26,656 bases of DNA from Pseudomonadota bacterium. Its GTDB lineage: Bacteria > Pseudomonadota > Gammaproteobacteria > Steroidobacterales > Steroidobacteraceae. Of the stretch, positions 23,488 through 26,656 are shown one piece after another; within the stretch, counting starts at the first letter, position 1, and every line of letters begins with the position of its first letter. The position numbers and the translations under genes are program-made. A model generated the notes under the pieces. That model was not told the DNA's origin and searched no databases. It saw only the letters and a list, made by a program, of their open reading frames with translations. Where the stretch lies: NCBI GenBank assembly GCA_021805275.1, contig JAJZFQ010000225.1:1-26656 (forward strand), in the 5' to 3' direction.

Positions 23488-26400
23488 TCAGTGATTCATA
23501 ACCTTGCGCGCGGCAGCGACATCGGAATGCAGCCGGGCGACGCCCGCCGCCGCATTTTGGATGTACCCGTCGGCCACCTCGACCATCGAGGGGGTGGGCG
23601 CAACGAAGGCCGTGCTCACCTGCGTCGCGATCGAGGTCAACCAGGAGCGCAGCCGGCCGGGGTACACCAGGGCCCCCTCGCTCGACTGGATCCGCAGGTC
23701 TACCAGTCCGTCAATGTCATGCCGCAGTTGCTGCAGCGCCGGCCCGGCTGCCGCAGAGGGCACGCGCTTCTCGGCTATCGCCTTCTCGAGTGCGCTGCGC
23801 GCAGCGATGGCCCGGTTCAGGTTCGAATCGAGCCGGTTCAGGGCGGCATGGATGCGCATCAGCAGATCGAAGCGCTGCTCGAGCTGCGCCTGGGTCGTGT
23901 GCAGCCGCGGATCGAGCTTGACGACGAATGAGTGCCGCTGTGTCACGTTGCCGTAGGTCAGGGTCGCATAGTAGGTCCCGGGCACCACCTCCGGACCGAC
24001 CGGCAGGGCGGCTGCAAAGAACGAGTTGTAGATGCCCTTCACGTCGACCGCTTCGGGATACCTCAGGTCCCACAGAAAGCGGTTCATGCCCGGCTTCACG
24101 GCCGTCGCCCGGTAGGCCTTCTGGGCGTGCGCCTTTCCAGGATTCTGCGACAGCGGCTTCGGCTTGCCGTTAGCCTTCGGGTGCAACGTGTAGCTGCGGA
24201 TCATCTGGCCAGCGGCGTCGGTGAAGCTCAGCTTCGCCGGCGTCGAGCCGTTGTAGCCGACCGGCAGATGGAAGAACACCGTGATCCCCGGGGGAAGGTT
24301 CTGGCCGCCGGGACCCGGCGGGCCGAAGCTGAACAGGCGGCGCGTGACGAGCCACGCCTGCTGCGGCTTGAACAGATAGGGCGCATTGCTCGCAACGCGA
24401 GCCCCGCTCAGCTGCTCGAGGAACTGCAGGTTGTCGAGCACCCAGAAGCCGCGCCCGAAGGTCGCGAGCACGACGGCATGCTGCTGCGGCTGGATCTCCA
24501 CGTCATCGACACGCACCGCGGGCAGGTTGCGTGTCAGCGGCTGCCACTGTCGGCCCCCGTTCAGACTGAAATACACCGTCGCGCTGGTGCCCGCGAACAG
24601 CAGCTCGGGTGCATTCGGGTCCTGCCGCACGCTCTCGACGTACTGCTCATGCGGCAACCCGGTGGTGATCTGCCTCCAGTGCCGGCCGAAATCGGTCGTC
24701 TTGTAGACGTAGGGATGGAAATCGTCCCAGTCATACCGGCTGGCGGACACGTAGGCGGTGCCCTCCTCGGTGTGCGACGGTTCGATGCAGGTGATCGTAG
24801 ACCAGGTCGGCAGCTTCGGCGGCCGCACCCCGCTCCAGTGTCCACCGCCGTCGGTGGTGACATAGACCAGGCCGTCGTCGGAGCCCGTCCAGATGATCTT
24901 ATCCGTGAGGGGCGAGAAGGCCACCGAGGACAAGGTGTCGAACATCTCCTCCCCGGTCACATCGGCGCTGATGGGGCCGCCCGGGCGCGCCTGCTTGCTC
25001 TTGTCGTTGCGGGTGAGATCGGGGCTGATTCGTGTCCAGTGGATTCCGCCGTCGGTGGTCTTGAACAGCACGTTCGCGCCGATCAGCAGTTCCTTGGGGT
25101 TGTGCGGTGCGAACACCACAGGGTGATGAATCCAGCCGTAGCGGTACTTGAGCTTCGAGCCGGCGAGTCCGAATTTGTAGGTCGGCCACGGACTGACGTT
25201 CGTGATCAGGCCCGTGCGGCGATTTTCCTTCCACTGCAGGCTGTAGTACCCGCTGCCGTAGGTGACCCAGGGACGGCCCGGTGTCGGCACCACCCAACTC
25301 ATCTCCGCACCCTGAACGTTCCTCCAGACCGGCGGGATGACCCCGGTCGGCATTGCGCTCGGGGCCTCGACCGAGTTGCGATCCTGCTGCGCGCCGTAGA
25401 TATGGAACGGAAACTGGTTGTCGAGATCGGCGTGGTAGAACTGGCCGGTCGGCTGATTGGTCTCCGAGCTCCATGCCTTGCCCCCGTTCTGGCTGACGGT
25501 TGCGCCGCCGTCGTTGCCCTCGATGAACAGCTGCGGGTTGTTCGGGTTGATCCAGAGCACGTGATTGTCGCCATGCGGCGGATGCAGCGCGGTGAGCTTC
25601 TTGCCGCCGTCATGCGAGACATACACTCCCACGTTGGGCAGATAGATCGTGTTCGGATCCTTCGGATCGACGTACACGGTCATGTAATAGAACGCCCGCT
25701 GGGTGATGTCCATGCTGTTGTTGATGAGCTTCCAGCTCCCGCCGGCATCATCGGAACGGAACAGGCCGCCCGCCTGTCCCTTGTAGTCCGCCTGAATCAG
25801 CGCGTAAACCACGTTGGGATCGCTCGGCGCCACCGCGACGCCCACTTTGCCGAAAATGCCGCCCGGCAGTCCCGGATGGTGCGTGATGTCGGTCCAGTGC
25901 GCCCCGCCGTCGGTCGTCTTGTACAGCCCGCTGCCCGGTCCGCCGCTCGAGAACGTCCAGTGCCGGCGCGACATCTGCCACATGGCGGCGTACAGCACAT
26001 CAGGGTTGGACGGATCCATCGCCATGCTGATCGCGCCCGTATCGTCGTTCACATAGAGAATCTTCTTCCACGTCTTGCCGCCATCGGTGCTCTTGAACAC
26101 CCCGCGCTGCGGATTACGGCCGAACAGGTGCCCGAGCGCTGCCACGTACACGACGTCCGGATGATGTGGATCGACGAGGATCCAGCTGATGATGTGCGTC
26201 TTGCCGAGCCCGATGTACTTCCAGCTCTTGCCGCCGTCGGTGCTCTTGTACATCCCCTCGCCGGTAAGAACGGTGTTGCGCGGGGCCGAATCACCCGTGC
26301 CGACGTAGATGATCTTCGGATCGGAAGGCGCGATGGCCATGGCGCCGATGTTTCCGGTCTTGAAGTACTTGTCGGAGATGTTCTTCCAGCTGCTGCCGTA

Positions 26401-26622
26401 GTCCTGGCTCTCCCAGACGCCGCCACCGGCCGTGCCCATGTAAAAGACACTCGGCTGGTCGGCGATGCCAGCCACCGCCGTCACGCGACCGCCAGTGTAC
26501 GGGCCGACGCTGCGCCAGTGCAGCGCGCTTGCGAGCGCAACGGCCGGCAGGGGCGCGGCGGTCGCAATCGGAAGCCCCAGGGACAGGAACGAGAGCAGCG
26601 CAACGTAACGTGCCTTGAGCAT
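23488..26622 (-). CDS. Secreted BNR/VPS10-type beta-propeller protein (sialidase/sortilin-like glycosyl hydrolase family)
   Basis: This 1044-residue exported protein has a signal peptide (MLKARYVALLSFLSLGLPIA). Its N-terminal two-thirds is a large beta-propeller with about eleven Asp-box (BNR) repeats such as STDGGKSW, STDGGKTW, TTDGGAHW, TTDGGIHW and TTDFGRHW, each ending a blade. Blades alternate with phrases like APSDPKIIYVGTGD and DPSNPDVLYAAMW, typical of the VPS10/sortilin-like or WD40/YVTN/BNR-like glycosyl hydrolase family. A small beta domain (GTYYATLTYGNVTQRHSFVV) and a helical C-terminus (about the last 120 residues) follow. The start at ATG 26622 has AAGAGG 9 nt upstream. An ATG at 26655 would add 11 residues and spoil the signal peptide. 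Members are often annotated as hydrolases by similarity, with no proven substrate. Confidence 0.85.
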   Translation of the reverse strand: MLKARYVALLSFLSLGLPIATAAPLPAVALASALHWRSVGPYTGGRVTAVAGIADQPSVFYMGTAGGGVWESQDYGSSWKNISDKYFKTGNIGAMAIAPSDPKIIYVGTGDSAPRNTVLTGEGMYKSTDGGKSWKYIGLGKTHIISWILVDPHHPDVVYVAALGHLFGRNPQRGVFKSTDGGKTWKKILYVNDDTGAISMAMDPSNPDVLYAAMWQMSRRHWTFSSGGPGSGLYKTTDGGAHWTDITHHPGLPGGIFGKVGVAVAPSDPNVVYALIQADYKGQAGGLFRSDDAGGSWKLINNSMDITQRAFYYMTVYVDPKDPNTIYLPNVGVYVSHDGGKKLTALHPPHGDNHVLWINPNNPQLFIEGNDGGATVSQNGGKAWSSETNQPTGQFYHADLDNQFPFHIYGAQQDRNSVEAPSAMPTGVIPPVWRNVQGAEMSWVVPTPGRPWVTYGSGYYSLQWKENRRTGLITNVSPWPTYKFGLAGSKLKYRYGWIHHPVVFAPHNPKELLIGANVLFKTTDGGIHWTRISPDLTRNDKSKQARPGGPISADVTGEEMFDTLSSVAFSPLTDKIIWTGSDDGLVYVTTDGGGHWSGVRPPKLPTWSTITCIEPSHTEEGTAYVSASRYDWDDFHPYVYKTTDFGRHWRQITTGLPHEQYVESVRQDPNAPELLFAGTSATVYFSLNGGRQWQPLTRNLPAVRVDDVEIQPQQHAVVLATFGRGFWVLDNLQFLEQLSGARVASNAPYLFKPQQAWLVTRRLFSFGPPGPGGQNLPPGITVFFHLPVGYNGSTPAKLSFTDAAGQMIRSYTLHPKANGKPKPLSQNPGKAHAQKAYRATAVKPGMNRFLWDLRYPEAVDVKGIYNSFFAAALPVGPEVVPGTYYATLTYGNVTQRHSFVVKLDPRLHTTQAQLEQRFDLLMRIHAALNRLDSNLNRAIAARSALEKAIAEKRVPSAAAGPALQQLRHDIDGLVDLRIQSSEGALVYPGRLRSWLTSIATQVSTAFVAPTPSMVEVADGYIQNAAAGVARLHSDVAAARKVMNH

Positions 26623-26656
26623 GGCGGGTCGCCTCTTGCTGTAAGTCGGATTCATT

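Noticed and set aside
1..26656. CRISPR arrays, insertion sequences, prophage or toxin-antitoxin genes
   Set aside because: No regularly spaced repeats, transposase or integrase motifs, or small toxin/antitoxin pairs were seen anywhere in the window.

Overview
The window reads as chromosomal DNA from a high-GC gammaproteobacterium, probably near the Xanthomonadales, Nevskiales or Steroidobacterales. The evidence is the ubiquinone genes ubiE-ubiJ-ubiB and ubiK, an LptM-type lipoprotein, a membrane-anchored cytochrome c5-type protein, MaiA and YdiI-type enzymes, and a sigma-54/NtrC-type control region at amtB. Genus and species cannot be read from the sequence. No insertion sequence, phage gene, CRISPR array or plasmid function was seen, and base composition looks even. 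This is mostly core genome.

Layout. 135-4931 (minus strand): a three-gene redox operon, made of a GltD-like flavoprotein with extra ferredoxin clusters followed by korA and korB, a two-subunit 2-oxoacid:ferredoxin oxidoreductase. Its leader holds a terminator-like hairpin with a possible competing fold. 5214-9887 (plus strand): ubiE, ubiJ and ubiB, then a DMT-family exporter and a glutathione S-transferase, closely spaced. 9901-10671 (minus): a DUF481 outer-membrane protein. 10991-14641 (plus): a 1216-residue c-di-GMP enzyme with hemerythrin, GAF, GGDEF, globin-like, GAF, EAL and a His/Cys-rich C-terminal domain. 14687-14763 (minus): tRNA-Arg(CCG). 15009-15563 (plus): cytochrome c5-like protein. 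15725-15976 (minus): ubiK. 16224-17603 (plus): amtB, behind a sigma-54 promoter with two NtrC-like sites. 17758-18225 (plus): a DUF4124 protein. 18310-19197 (plus): a 3-hydroxyisobutyrate-dehydrogenase-family reductase. 19206-19841 (minus): maiA. 19955-20592 (plus): a hotdog thioesterase overlapping lptM. 20650-23400 (plus): polA. 23488-26622 (minus): a large secreted BNR/VPS10-type beta-propeller protein.

Functional links. ubiE, ubiJ, ubiB and ubiK all serve ubiquinone synthesis, and the cytochrome fits an aerobic respiratory chain. The Kor operon pairs a 2-oxoacid oxidoreductase with a flavoprotein that could pass its electrons to or from NAD(P)H. The most unusual protein is the c-di-GMP enzyme, which carries a complete diiron hemerythrin ligand set and a second, heme-globin-like segment in one chain, flanking a GGDEF domain and followed by an EAL domain. 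The clearest regulatory find is the amtB control region: a near-consensus -24/-12 element and two dyads whose centres are 32 bp apart.
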